Assembly (NCBI GenBank): GCA_950022655.1
Contig: OX465583.1
Span: 65,744,458-65,808,457 of the forward strand
Source of the DNA: Alentia gelatinosa
Taxonomy: Eukaryota; Annelida; Polychaeta; Phyllodocida; Polynoidae
Length of the DNA: 64,000 nucleotides
Direction of reading: 5' to 3'
Made by a program: the position numbers and the translations under genes. Positions 31,549 through 41,170 of the stretch are shown here, in pieces (position 1 is the stretch's first letter; each line of letters begins with the position of its first letter). The notes beneath the pieces were generated by a model that was not told the origin of the DNA, searched no databases, and was given only the letters and a program-made list of their open reading frames with translations.

Positions 31549-32289
31549 GAACTCGACCCGAAACGAACTCGACCCGTAGTTGTCAGGAGAACTCGACCCG
31601 TTTTGGAGAAATCGATTAGAGAACTCGACCCGTTTTAGATACTTATGAATAAGACATTTTCATATAGAAGGAAAGGTCAGACTAGTTGAGGATAGCGTTA
31701 AGGTTGTGGTTAAAGTTAGGGATAGGGATAGGGTTAGGGTTGGGGTTAGGGATAGGGATAGGGATAGGGTAAGGGTTAGGGTAAGGGATAGGATAGGGTT
31801 AGGGTTAGGGTTAGGGATAGGGATAGAGTAAAGGCTAGGGTTAAAGTTAGGGATAGGGATAGGGATAGGGTTAGGGTTAGGGATAGGGATAGGGATAGGG
31901 TTAGGGTTAGGGTTAGGGTTAGGGATAGGGATATGGATAGGGATATGGATAGGGATAGGGTTAGGGGTAGGGTTAAGGATAGGGATATGATTAGGGATAG
32001 GAAAAGGGTTAGACTTATTCATAGTGTTACTGGGGTTACCGGAATGGTTTTCTGTTTGTTTTCTTCCCAAGAGAAGATTTGAAGCCAAGATAACACACAT
32101 ACTACTCAGTATAGTATTTATCCGCAGTTGAGACACTTGAGTTGGAAGGTTTAAAAACGGGTCGAGTTTGTTACAGGTCGAGTTTTTCACAGGTCGAGTT
32201 GGTTACAGGTTGAGTTCTTAAAACGGGTTGAGTTCGTTACGGGTCGAGTTTTTTTTACGGGTCGAGTTTGGTACGGGTCGCGTTCTCCA
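31549..32289. mobile_element. Foldback element with telomere-like core
   Basis: The left arm has four GAACTCGACCCG copies (31549-31635). The right arm has about seven inverted ACGGGTCGAGTT-type copies (32155-32289). Between 31690 and 32010 the plus strand is almost entirely GGGTTA and GGGATA hexamers. A unique 140-bp piece (32015-32150) separates the hexamers from the right arm. The minus-strand Pro/Asn/Ile-rich ORF here is simply the repeat translated. Confidence 0.85.
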
Positions 32290-32311
32290 ATATTCTTATC
32301 ACACACTCCCA

Positions 32312-32614
32312 GGGACCTGTTTCACTAGTCTTGTGACATGTCTGTGATACCATACAGACATTGGGGTTGTCTAATTTCGCGACAACACAAGTAGCTGCCC
32401 TTAGGAATAGACAGAACATAAGAATTAGACGAATCTACACATCATGAACGTGTTTCACTAGTTTCATGACAAAAGTGTTAGACAGACATGAAAAGTGGCA
32501 CCAACAGTGCGAGCAAGAACGGACAAAACAAAGTCTAATGTCTATTGCTTATGAAACTGGACACACCATCTAGACGCCATCTAGACATGTCACGAAACTA
32601 GTGAAACAGGTCCC
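32312..32614. mobile_element. TIR element (GGGACCTGTTTCACTAG)
   Basis: The left end GGGACCTGTTTCACTAGTCT and right end CTAGTGAAACAGGTCCC are inverted repeats extending inward to GTGACATGTCT/AGACATGTCAC. 303 bp, non-coding, with CTAGACGCCAT repeated near the right end. A decayed relative is near 6085. Confidence 0.82.
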
Positions 32615-32681
32615 CGGTTCTGGAGGTACGGCCATGCATCATGGTAGAGAGCAGATGGTAACACTGGATCCTCGTTTGATG

Positions 32682-32808
32682 TTATTTCCTGCCTGGTTCC
32701 CGTCGAAATAATCCTCTAATGATCTGCCTGAGGTGACCTGTTGATGCTCTGACCATCCTGGGCACGGCCAGTAGACGTAGCATCACTCCAACAACAAACA
32801 GCATCACC
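32682..32808 (-). CDS. Weak terminal-exon candidate
   Basis: The acceptor CCAACAGCCTGCAG (AG at 32810-32809) is followed by one base and 41 codons to a TAA at 32684-32682. The peptide reads VMLFVVGVMLRLLAVPRMVR then basic residues to REPGRK, a possible membrane-spanning tail. Only about half of third positions are G/C. It would accept the phase-2 end of 36081-35968. A plus-strand ORF (about 32747-33073, GLGKTLVHAAQGHVVTSIGS within) overlaps the adjacent bases, so strand is uncertain. Confidence 0.3.
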
Positions 32809-32819
32809 CTGCAGGCTGT

Positions 32820-33073
32820 TGGATATTTACATTAGCCTCAGCAGTGGTCTAGGGAAGACCTTGGTCCATGCTGCCCAAGGCCATGTAGTTACCAGCATAG
32901 GGTCATCCGTTCTGCATGAATTGCCTGGATCAGCAAATCCCAGGTGTTCAATGGTGGAAATCCCAGATGCACAGGCCCCCCATGTCATCTCAGGCCAGCT
33001 GGTAGTAAATGGAATCCGGTTACTACCTATTATATTAAATCATCGGAAATCGTCTCATAACATTTTCAATTAG
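32820..33073 (+). CDS. Open frame of uncertain status
   Basis: A plus-strand frame is open for over 100 codons from about 32747 to TAG at 33071-33073, including SGLGKTLVHAAQGHVV and SMVEIPDAQAPHVISGQLV. No G/C third-position bias, and the opposite strand is also open, so this may be chance. No domain recognised. Confidence 0.25.
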
Positions 33074-33109
33074 AATATGTGAGGGTTTGCAACCTGCAAT
33101 GTGCAGGCA

Positions 33110-33560
33110 TCTTTGATTATGAGCATTCATTAAATGATTAAAGAACATTGGAATACAATGTATTATAGTATGTGTCCTTCTCTGACTGGCCCATGAATCA
33201 AAAACTTGTCCACTCTGACCAGAATCTCCTGTTTATTACCCCAAGCCACTCCCTGTAACCCTATACCTCCCCCTTCCCCTCTCCCCTCCCCTCCTCCAGT
33301 TCCCTGGCTGCCTGTGTTGTCATAGCAATATATTTCGCCTACTCCTCACTGTGGCTGACCAGGGGGGGTCAATCTAGCACACTGGGGGTATCAATCTCCA
33401 AGCAGATATTCTGATCAGTAGCTCAGGACCTCTGCTTGGGGAGTGTGGTGCAAAATCGCACCAGTCTACGCGGCCGATTACGGATGAGACCAGTCCCTGT
33501 GTCACTCAGAAGGGGTGGAGGGGTAGGATACAGGGACTGAGGCCAATCTAGCAGGCAACC
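33110..33560 (-). pseudogene. Coding-like repeated cassette, copy 3
   Basis: Matches copy 1 at 28955-29420 (TGACTGGCCCATGAATCAAA, CAATCTCCAAGCAGATATTC, TTGTCATAGCAATA), with insertions and in-frame stops, so it is not translatable. It includes a pyrimidine-rich expansion near 33265-33300. Confidence 0.55.
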
Positions 33561-33924
33561 AACGCCTGTTATACATACGGTGTCACACGCCTAAATCGTT
33601 AAATACCTGCTCGTTCGGAAGGATTTCTGGCCATCACCTCGAATAAGTATCATCGTATTGGCGTCATAACTATGTTTTTATATAATGCATATAAACAATG
33701 ATTACAAGATATTTAAGAGAAATTAGGTTTTTGCTAAATGTTTTAAAAAGATATTCATTAAAAAATATATTTCAGACACTGGAAATCAGGGGAAGGGAAA
33801 ATAAACAACTATTTCTCTCTTCCAAAATCCGATTGAAGAAATGGAATGCCACTGAATATTTGAATAAGTATATGTTGTCAAGTATTTAGATATATATGAG
33901 TAGGATGCAGTAAAGTACTGAAAC

Positions 33925-34068
33925 GATGTTCCTGTAAACGTACAAATTTCGATCCGAACTCGGGTCCCGGGCCGTTTACAGCGAGGTGTTTACACCGAGC
34001 TGTAAACTTCCCGGGGCCCGAGTGAGGATCGACATTTGTACGTTTACAGGCACAACGTTTTATTTTTA
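33925..34068. repeat. Hairpin, ~60-bp arms
   Basis: TGTAAACGTACAAATTTCGA with TCGACATTTGTACGTTTACA, plus inner GGCCGTTTACAG/CTGTAAACTTCCC. Centre GAGGTGTTTACACC. Same class as the hairpins at 34362 and 63452. Confidence 0.82.
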
Positions 34069-34224
34069 CTATATACCTTCAAAACATTAATATAGTTACC
34101 TTAATTAAGTTGTAGGAGCCGTCGTTATTATATCCGTTACGACCGTGAAATGAACCCTGATATACTGCACAGCTGTGCAGTACATCATGGGGAGTAACGT
34201 GTAGTAATTACGTCACTTACGGCA

Positions 34225-34525
34225 GTAGGTATATAGTAAACCTCGTTTCCAAATCTATATCTATGTGTTTACATATTCACTCTTGGGCAATGATTGACAG
34301 AAGTACAATTATTTTGTGGTCATTCCCTTTTGAAGATTACATGACAATTAACATACTAGGAGAAAACGCCCTAACTGTGGCCGAACTATGTCTTAGTTCG
34401 AGGTCACCTATCGCCGACGTTCGCCCCGACGCCGTAGGCGAAGGGGCGAACGTCGGCGATAGGTGACCGAGAACTAAGACATAGTTCTGGCCACAGTCAG
34501 GGCGTTTTCTTATTATTACATACCT
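34225..34525. repeat. Hairpin element with TATATACCT-type ends
   Basis: Outer ends AGGTATATAGTAAA (34228) and TTATTATTACATACCT (34510). Inner hairpin 34362-34512 has arms of about 70 bp, from GAGAAAACGCCCTAACTGTG to its inverse, almost perfect apart from a few mismatches. Loop CGCCGTAGGCGAAGG. Confidence 0.85.
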
Positions 34526-34559
34526 CTATTCGATCAGAAAGACGCCATTTATCGAGTTC

Positions 34560-35130
34560 TTAAGTCACAACCGCTCCTTGTTGACACTGTCTGCTACGAA
34601 CCGGAAGTTGCGCAGGATGTGCGCGTTGCGCATGCGCGATAATACCGTCACTCGCCGAACGGATGTTTGGTTGCTCTTCGGTAGGCGTGCAGTTAACAGA
34701 AGATACGATTGGAGAGTGTGAGGCGTGTGTGGAGGCAGATATGCCAGGAACCAGCGTAAGCGTATCTGTGCGTCGCCCATCGCGGATCGTGTTGTTGTTA
34801 TTGATCGATTTCGCGTATTTGAGCAGTTTAAACGGTGTCTGGTGAATCCCAATCGTTAGTTACCTCGACGATTGGTTATTAGGAACTTGTAGTTCTTACG
34901 AGGGGCCTGTATCACGAGTTTAAAGTCGCGATTCGACGTCGTTCGCCATGTTGTTTTTGGTCGCGATGACGTCGATTACACACGCTTATCGAATAGCACA
35001 GACCAGGCTCGATGCACGGTAGAATCGTGCAGTACGACGAAGCGCACCATAGTGGGCCGTAGTCGCGATGTACTACACCCCCGTGAGCGGGTCGTATTTC
35101 ACTGACGTTCGCCTATAGGTATGTAATGAT
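34560..35130. other. Sequence following a hairpin element, similar in layout to 63610-63960
   Basis: Rich in CGCG/TCGA words; ATCGATTTCGCGTATTTGAG resembles ATCGATCTCGCATATCTAAG near 63876. A short foldback ends at 35113-35130 with CCTATAGGTATGTAATGA. The ORFs on both strands show no splice signals. Confidence 0.4.
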
Positions 35131-35279
35131 AGCGATCCCTGTGTAACATCTAATTGTAATGTCTATATAATGACACTTATAATGAATAAGTAATATAGAA
35201 AACAAGGAAAAGTAATCGGTGAAGGAATATATAGAATACCAGGAAAAGAGGAAAATTATTATCGTAAAACATCACGAAA

Positions 35280-35415
35280 TCTCATATGATTGTTTATATA
35301 GCATGAGTTGTTTTCGCGAAATGATATCACAAAGCTGAGCCGAGTGATATCTGTAGTGGAAGACAACAGACGTCATGTAAACAATTACACGAAATTGAGT
35401 GATGTTTAGATCTCA
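35280..35415. repeat. Hairpin with loop AAAGCTGAGCCGAGT
   Basis: AAACATCACGAAATCTC, GATTGTTTA, GAGTTGTTTTC and GATATCAC on the left find inverse partners GTGATATC, GAAGACAACA, TAAACAATT and GAGTGATGTTT on the right. The right end is CATCCTACCCC. Confidence 0.75.
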
Positions 35416-35600
35416 TCCTACCCCGTCACATGTTTTTAACTTCATATGTCACCAGTGGTATATAACCATTCTATGGCATAATCGTGGCATACAGTCACAC
35501 CATGTTAAGTCTATTGAGATTTATATGAGGGGTGGGATAATGGTGCTTATCTAACCTAATTGATACCATTGTCCTCTGTGGACATGAAATGTAGATAACT

Positions 35601-35811
35601 GGGGCCCGTTTAATAATCTAGGGTCTTACATGAAGACCCTTTTCTGCAACTCGCACAAGGGTTGTTGTTTGATGATATTTTGGTCTGTTCGTTAAGACAG
35701 TATTAGACGTCCATAAGTGTTGAATAAAGTTTACCCCATCGTCCCTGGGTCTCTATAACGTACAGAAAAGGGTCTACAAGTAGGATCCTAGATTATTCAA
35801 CAGGCTCCTGG
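35601..35811. mobile_element. TIR element (GGGGCCCGTTTAATAATCTAG), complete copy
   Basis: Left GGGGCCCGTTTAATAATCTA, right TAGATTATTCAACAGGCTCC, subterminal ACCCTTTTCTG/CAGAAAAGGGT. 211 bp, non-coding. The best reference copy of this family in the window. Confidence 0.8.
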
Positions 35812-35967
35812 TATCAGCTTCAGATCCGTAGATTTTCCCACGAGGGTGCTTCTTTAGCGGTTTTAAATAAAGGTCAGCACAACGCGGTCGGCGGGAATCA
35901 GCTGAAAGTTGGTGAAAACAGAGTCCTCGTATACTGGCCCGGTAATAGTGGCGCATGGTGCAGGTAC

Positions 35968-36081
35968 CTAAAGCTCCCATCCTGTGGTACATCACAGTGT
36001 TGAGGCTTATTCTGGCGCAGGCGGCTCGGCGGGTGTGGGCGCTGGCGGCGGGCGGCTGTGTAGTTCGGGTACAGGCGTGGT
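35968..36081 (-). CDS. Weak exon candidate in a GC-rich block
   Basis: Between an acceptor-like CATGGCTAG (36083-36082) and donor-like CTTTAG-GTACCT (35967-35966), one minus-strand frame reads PRLYPNYTAARRQRPHPPSR then KPQHCDVPQDGSF. About two thirds of third positions are G/C, but a second minus frame and a plus-strand frame (35955-36200) score equally, so strand and frame are unresolved. Phase fits 37365-37215 upstream and 32808 downstream. I treat the block 35865-36110 as probably exonic. Confidence 0.33.
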
Positions 36082-36162
36082 CTAGCCATGATTACACTCG
36101 GGGCAGGAGGAGAAGGAGTCGGAGGCCTAGGCTATGTGGCGCCAAATCACCTTTAAGGCACG

Positions 36163-36700
36163 TTCCCAATGGCCGACGAAAACAGCGGAGATTTTTTTGA
36201 GTTACCGACAAATTCTAGGTAATCATTGATGAATGAGCGTGGAATTTTAGATGAATAATAATTAAAGGGTTATATTTAGTCCATGGGTTATTTTCCGTAA
36301 CCCACTTGCACCCAATTAACTGCCTGCTCAAATAAAAAACTAACCCTTCACCATTTGCGTGCTAACACTGTGACATTGGGAGGGCCAGTGTCTCAGTGGC
36401 ATGGAGGCGTGCCCAACTGATCATGACCAATCACTAGAGACCGAAATACCTCATTGACGTACTGGTGCTCGATGTATTTGGATCCAAGACAGGCAATTGC
36501 AGAAATGTCAAGATGACTTATTTAGTTTTCCTAAAAGCCCATTTCAATTTTGCGCTAGCAGTGCTAAAGGTCCGTTGGTGGGTCCTGACTATAAATCGGT
36601 GATAGCCAATGGAAATGGGCTATTAGGAGAACTTAAAAAGTCTACACCGCTTTTGTCGGCCAATGGAAACGGGCCTTTAAAGATGAGTTACGGAAATTAC
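36163..36700. repeat. Mixed repeat tract
   Basis: Pieces of the TTTCCATTGGCCGACG family (36166-36195 and 36535-36680) flank a TGTAACCCACTTGCACCC-family copy (36222-36515) whose second half is inverted relative to its first. Confidence 0.65.
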
Positions 36701-37214
36701 TCTTGATGATAATTTCATTAAACATAAAGACCCGCCCCTCACACAGTGAGAGTACGGGTATGGGTCAGAGGAGGTGTGAAGCGCAGCGCCCCCTTTCGTT
36801 TTGGTATGGACTTTAATGACAGCTGATGCAGATTCCTATGCTAAAGTATAGCAAAAATAGGCTACCTAGTAAGAGCTACTACATACAAACTGTTGGAGCT
36901 CTATCAAATATCTATACAGATATTGATAGAGTTATATCTAATCTATTCCAAACCACAATAGAGCTCAATAGAGCTCCAAGTTTTATGCCTGTTTTTTGTT
37001 GTGGAATAATGCCTTATTTCTCACAAGTATTGTTAGGCTTGGGCAAGACTAGTCCAAGAGGGTCTGATTGTGAAGGCTGTCCGCTAGGCAGTCAAGGTTT
37101 CCCGACTAGGGCTAGACTGGCCCCAGTCCCTGGGTCCTACCCACCTCTCTTACTGCTGCTAACCACCACCGCACACCATGCTTTACCTATCGATGTCAGA
37201 TTGAAATTGGCTAC
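36684..37214. other. Duplicated segment and unassigned DNA
   Basis: 36684-36760 resembles 44030-44110 (ATTACTCTTGATGATAATTT, CCGCCCCTCACACAGTGAGAG in split form). AGAGGAGGTGTGAAGCGCAG at 36771-36790 recurs inverted at 37222-37241. The ORF at 36826-37218 has no splice or codon support. Confidence 0.45.
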
Positions 37215-37365
37215 CTGAGGCTGCGCTTCACACCTCCTCTGGGTATGGGTGTATCGGCGTCGCGACCCGTCAGGTCAGCAGCAGAGCCAGTCAGAGGGCA
37301 TATATGGCAGGTGGGAGGGGGTCTACAGGCCACTTCTGAGTAGGGATCGGAGGTAGGCCATGTGA
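37215..37365 (-). CDS. Weak exon candidate
   Basis: The acceptor ACAGCTGCAG (AG at 37367-37366) and donor CTCAG-GTAGCC (GT at 37214-37213) enclose two bases, 49 codons and two bases. The peptide reads TWPTSDPYSEVACRPPPTC, HICPLTGSAADLTGRD, then PIPRGGVKRSL. 28 of 48 third positions counted are G/C. The last ten codons overlap an inverted repeat shared with 36771-36790, which lowers confidence. Its end phase fits 36081-35968. Confidence 0.35.
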
Positions 37366-37379
37366 CTGCAGCTGTATCA

Positions 37380-37720
37380 TTTAGTGTGTTGAGATATAAC
37401 CAGAGTGATAAATAGACACACACAGGCACATGTACACTAACACATAGATACATATTCACACATGCAGATATCTAGACACATATGATACACAGAGTTTCAT
37501 GATACATGTTTCCCCCACTACCACCACTACTACCAGAACAACCTTGAATGTACCTGTCATGGGTCACTGCTCCTACCACCTCTCCCTCTCTCTCTCCCTC
37601 TCTCTCTCTATCTTTATCTCAGTCTGTATACACACAAGAAAGCATGTAACACAAAGTAAAATCATACTGTATAAATGTTGATGTACTTACACTGAATGTA
37701 TGCCTTGTAATGTTGTTTTG
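37380..37720. repeat. Microsatellite-like segment duplicated at 44270-44640
   Basis: Imperfect ACACA/ATACACAG-rich DNA, then CCCCCACTACCACCAC, GTACCTGTCATGGGTCACTG and a CTCT tract. The same series (ACAGACAC, TACCACCCCC, GTACATGGCTCATTGCC) appears at 44270-44640. The two segments look like diverged duplicates. Confidence 0.6.
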
Positions 37721-38034
37721 TATGTGAGCCTCACCACTCACAGTGCTCTGACCGCTCTGGCTGCTCTGACTGCTCTGACTGCCAGGCAGTCACTGACCCA
37801 TAGCATTGGAGAGATCTAGTTATACCCCACTGGACCCCAGTAGGCGGATGTCAGGTTGCCCTAAAACTATTACTATGACTTACAGAGCAAGCAGAGCTGT
37901 CATTAGTGACCACTGCCTCAATGGGAACCAGTGTAGCTGAAAGTAACCTGTTAGCCCCGTTCCACACATGCCGTGTGGGCGGGGCATACTCTTTAGAATT
38001 AATTAACAGAGATTATTTGCTTTGTAACACTTTC

Positions 38035-38300
38035 ATACTCGATGGCCAAGTGGTATGGGTGTTCGCCTCGAACATGGGAGGTCATGGGTTCAAACCCTCA
38101 GTCGGGTCATACCAAAGACTTACACAAAAAATGGTACCCACTGCCCATTCGGCATAACATCTGCCATTAGAATGAGGAGTGGAAGAACGACCATATAGCC
38201 AAATTCGGTGATTGTTTAGACAATGTCCCCTTAGAAATTGCTTAAAAACAAACTGTCCATGCATTTCTAGGAGCAACGAACCCAAGACGAGCAAATGATA
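38035..38300 (+). repeat. tRNA-derived SINE with Meta/Deu-type core
   Basis: The polymerase III A box TGGCCAAGTGG (38043-38053) and B box GGTTCAAACCC (38087-38097) lie 33 bp apart, as in a tRNA-like head. Downstream are CATACCAAAGACTTACAC, AAAAATGGTACCCACTGCC and CATTCGGC, which resemble the conserved central domain reported for metazoan SINEs (an identification from memory that should be tested by alignment). The 3' border is unclear. It is not a functional tRNA gene: the cloverleaf is incomplete and the tail is SINE-like. Confidence 0.7.
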
Positions 38301-38552
38301 AAAACTATGTAAACAATGAACCAGGCAATTAAATCGTTGAGAAAAGACCTAATTAATGCTTGCTAAAATACCAGGCTATGCCTCTGATCGTAATTGCACT
38401 TCTCTAATTATGTATTGAGTATGGCTAGATAACCACTACTGTATAATGAATGGAAACTTTACAATCAGTTAAGATCACACAAATGGCAAATGTCATGATA
38501 GAAGTTGTGTATCTTATGAGTGCACTGAAAATGGGAGGAGTACCTATATAAT

Positions 38553-38970
38553 AATCTCTGGTTTTGTGGACAGGCGGACATAAACTACGAGTGGTTGACG
38601 CGTAGTTATAAACAAGCATCTGCGAGTGTATCAAGACGGCAACCTTCAGTGGTTTACTGAGCCACAAAATCATTATTTATTGTATTTATCATCGATCTTC
38701 TCGAGTGAATTAAACCCAGTAATTGCCATTTTGAAGGGTATGACAATAGGGACTGTTAAATGATATATATACATATATATAAACTGTTTTGTTTGCTCTA
38801 AAGCACAAAGGGACTATTTTTCCATAAACAATCGATTTTAGGCTGTATACAATGGATTTAAAATATGTACACCATCGTCATGGTATCTGAAATTTTAAAC
38901 AATGGGTATATATAGTGATTTACTGAGTCCCCATGTGTTGTCAATGTGGACTTTGTATACGATGGATAAT
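38553..38970 (-). repeat. Hairpin plus GTATACAAAG-family repeat, reverse copy
   Basis: 38553-38690 is a degenerate hairpin (TTTTGTGGACAGGCGGACAT ... GAGCCACAAAATCATTA) with GGTTGACGCGTAG inside. 38695-38970 is the reverse complement of 30405-30640, with expanded TATATA in the middle. The paired occurrence here and at 30405-30780 suggests one composite unit. Confidence 0.75.
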
Positions 38971-38974
38971 AACA

Positions 38975-39240
38975 TATAGTAAACGATGTAAGGTATGGCG
39001 TAGAGTAAAAATACACGTCCATACTTTTTAAAGTGAACAGCAAACAATGGATAATCTATGACCAATCAGGCGTATAGGGCACATAGTTATTGGGTTATCA
39101 AAGTGGCCATTTTGCCCCGACGCCAAACAAATCACCAGGTGTTGGGTCCAGTAATCAGTAAACAAAAATTATTTGCTTGAGAAGATCGGCGGTCTTTTTT
39201 TGTCTTTCTTTTGATGATTTAAATTTGCAATGCTGAACAA
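38975..39240. other. Unassigned DNA
   Basis: No exon or repeat border I can support. Confidence 0.4.
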
Positions 39241-39249
39241 TAAATACAA

Positions 39250-39386
39250 TATAAACTGGTTTCAGATAAAAGCGGTTGCAATCTCCTCGGATTAGAATCT
39301 ATGTAATATACTCGCATTCGCCCGGATATTACCACGCGTCAAAATCCTCGGAGATTATAGCCGCTTATAGCTGAAACCAGCAAAGA
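39250..39386. mobile_element. CTGGTTTCAGATAAAAGCGG hairpin
   Basis: AACTGGTTTCAGATAAAAGC to GCTTATAGCTGAAACCAG, arms about 45 bp, with CTCCTCGGATT/AATCCTCGGAG inside and central ATATTACCACGCGTC. Confidence 0.75.
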
Positions 39387-39389
39387 TAT

Positions 39390-40120
39390 ATACACAATAA
39401 TGACTACTTATGTGTGCGAGTGGACGCAAATTCCGAGTAGTTGACACATAGTAATATCCGAGCGACAACGAGGATATTGCCTCCTAAACTACAAGGAAAT
39501 TGAGGTCATTTTTATACAAAACTAGTCGTTATTGTAATTAGTGTCTACCTACGGGATTAAAAACAAAAATGGACCATGCATACAGAAAATTAACCTTATT
39601 TTAGAGAATACTCCTTTGGTAATCTGATCATTAGTATTCTGTTCCTTTGGTATGGTTACTGATTCTATTATGTTGTTGCTATCATGTAATAACTCATTTA
39701 TCTACATCCCTTCATTTGGTCCTCATTATAATAATAATAATGGGTATATGTGATACTTCTAGTAGAGTATCTTTGGAAATGGCAATTCCCTTGCTCAATG
39801 CATGCCATGTTCTTTATCGCTATGTAACGAGAAGGTTTCGATTATCTTACAATGCTTTGTTGATGTAAACGATTGCAATTATTTGCTGGTATAAAGGGTT
39901 TATATATGGTATAAAGGAAGTGCCATGAAAACCAGTTGCTGTGCCAACTGAGGCAATTGTCCCTATAGCGGGTCTCCAATTTGGAAAAAAAAATCTGGAT
40001 ATGTAAGCTGCATGATGATTGTAAAAAGTATAGACCCAATAAAGAAACTGATATATAAAAAAACACACATTCGATAAGGCCACAACACTGTCAGGCATAT
40101 ATGTAATTTGGTGTATATTT
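39390..40120. other. Unassigned AT-rich DNA
   Basis: A partial GAGTAGTTGACACATAGTAA piece at 39430-39480 belongs to the preceding hairpin family. Otherwise no supported feature. Confidence 0.45.
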
Positions 40121-40124
40121 ACAG

Positions 40125-40380
40125 AGAGTATATATAATTCTCCATTAATCTGTAGGGACTATTTTTACCGAATCTCCTCCTGGAGGTTCTAACATGCCAG
40201 AATCTCTGGGTAGCGAATTCCAGGCGCCTTATGCTCCGCAATAGGTGGGTAATTATATGGAACGACCTGACCATGCTGTACAAAACGAGATGATAGTTTA
40301 CAGTTTGTATGGAACGAGGCATTTATGCCGAGTTCCGCACGAACTGTAAGTTATCATCGAGTTCTATATTTACTATATAC
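40125..40380. repeat. Hairpin ending in TACTATATACC
   Basis: ACAAAACGAGATGATAGTTT and ACAGTTTGTATGGAACGAGG pair with ACTCGGCATAAATGCC.../GAACTGTAAGTTATCATCGAG further right. The end TATTTACTATATACCC resembles the common TTATTATATACCT end. A relative is at 58830-58950. Confidence 0.65.
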
Positions 40381-40587
40381 CCGAAATTAATACTTAATAA
40401 TGAACTTAATAATAACTTAACTTGATAATTAACTCAATTTGGCCTAACAACTAACGTTTTATTCAACACGTACGGAACAGGATTCCGTATCTTGCCATAC
40501 GGAACACAGTTTCATACGGTATTTTTACGTTATATGTCGAAACTGTGCGTATTTACATACATACGGCATGGGTATATATTTTTATCA

Positions 40588-40866
40588 TCCACCTAATACA
40601 AAGTTTCCATTGAAAACACATAGGGAGTTTGTATGCACATACAAAGTGCATACGGATATGTTGTATGCTCCGGGTGGCGCATATCGAAATGCCACTTGTC
40701 CAGAAAGGTTGGATGATAAATACAATATAGACTGGTTTCAGATAAAAGCGGTTGTATGCTCCTCAGAGTTGACTCTGCGCAATATCCTCGCATACGCTCG
40801 GACATTACTACGCGTCAACTCCTCGGAGCATACGGCCGCTTGTATCTAAAACCAGTCAATATTGGG
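40588..40866. mobile_element. Composite foldback element, reference copy
   Basis: Left module CCACCTAATACAAAGTTTCC through GCATACGGATATGTTGTATG, right module hairpin 40728-40862 from GACTGGTTTCAGATAAAAGC to CGCTTGTATCTAAAACCAG, with GTATGCTCCTCAGAGTTGAC and its inverse and the centre ACATTACTACGCGTC. It lies immediately 3' of the minus-strand stop codon at 40881. Confidence 0.78.
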
Positions 40867-40880
40867 TATATATGGCAGCT

Positions 40881-40999
40881 CTATTTGAACACGTTCAGCA
40901 CCCCATAGTGGCGGTGCGGGATGGCGTACTCCAGGAGGGGGGGGGGGGGGGCGGGGGGCTGGGCTCTGCACTCATTGGGGTTGGATCCCTGGTGCTGAC
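40881..40999 (-). CDS. Terminal exon of an unrecognised gene, proline run
   Basis: The acceptor GTTGTACCAG (AG at 41001-41000) leads to two bases, 38 codons and the stop TAG (40883-40881). The peptide begins QHQGSNPNECRAQ, continues PPAPPPPLLEYAIPHR and ends HYGVLNVFK. 33 of 38 third positions are G/C by hand count, among the highest in the window. A run of 15 C encodes four prolines and keeps frame with the C-terminus at the length shown; one base more or less would break it. Upstream exons should lie above 41 kb on the same strand but none is secure. A plus-strand frame at 41030-41175 is also open. Confidence 0.62.
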
Positions 41000-41170
41000 C
41001 TGGTACAACCCCGCCCCCAGGCGTCGTGAATCATAACACCCCCAACCTAGATTCCCATGGCGGCTTCCGGGAAGGCCTGCTGCAGCCTGGTCAGCGAGAC
41101 TCAGACCCGCACACACAAAGGCACTCTCCCAGCCAGAGATCCTATAGAGGAAACCTAGGAAAGTTTAGGG

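Noticed and set aside
31660..32190. 176-codon Pro/Asn/Ile-rich ORF
   Set aside because: It is the complement of GGGTTA/GGGATA hexamers read in frame.
38041..38113. tRNA gene
   Set aside because: A and B boxes are present but the cloverleaf is incomplete and a SINE-type central domain follows. Called as a SINE.
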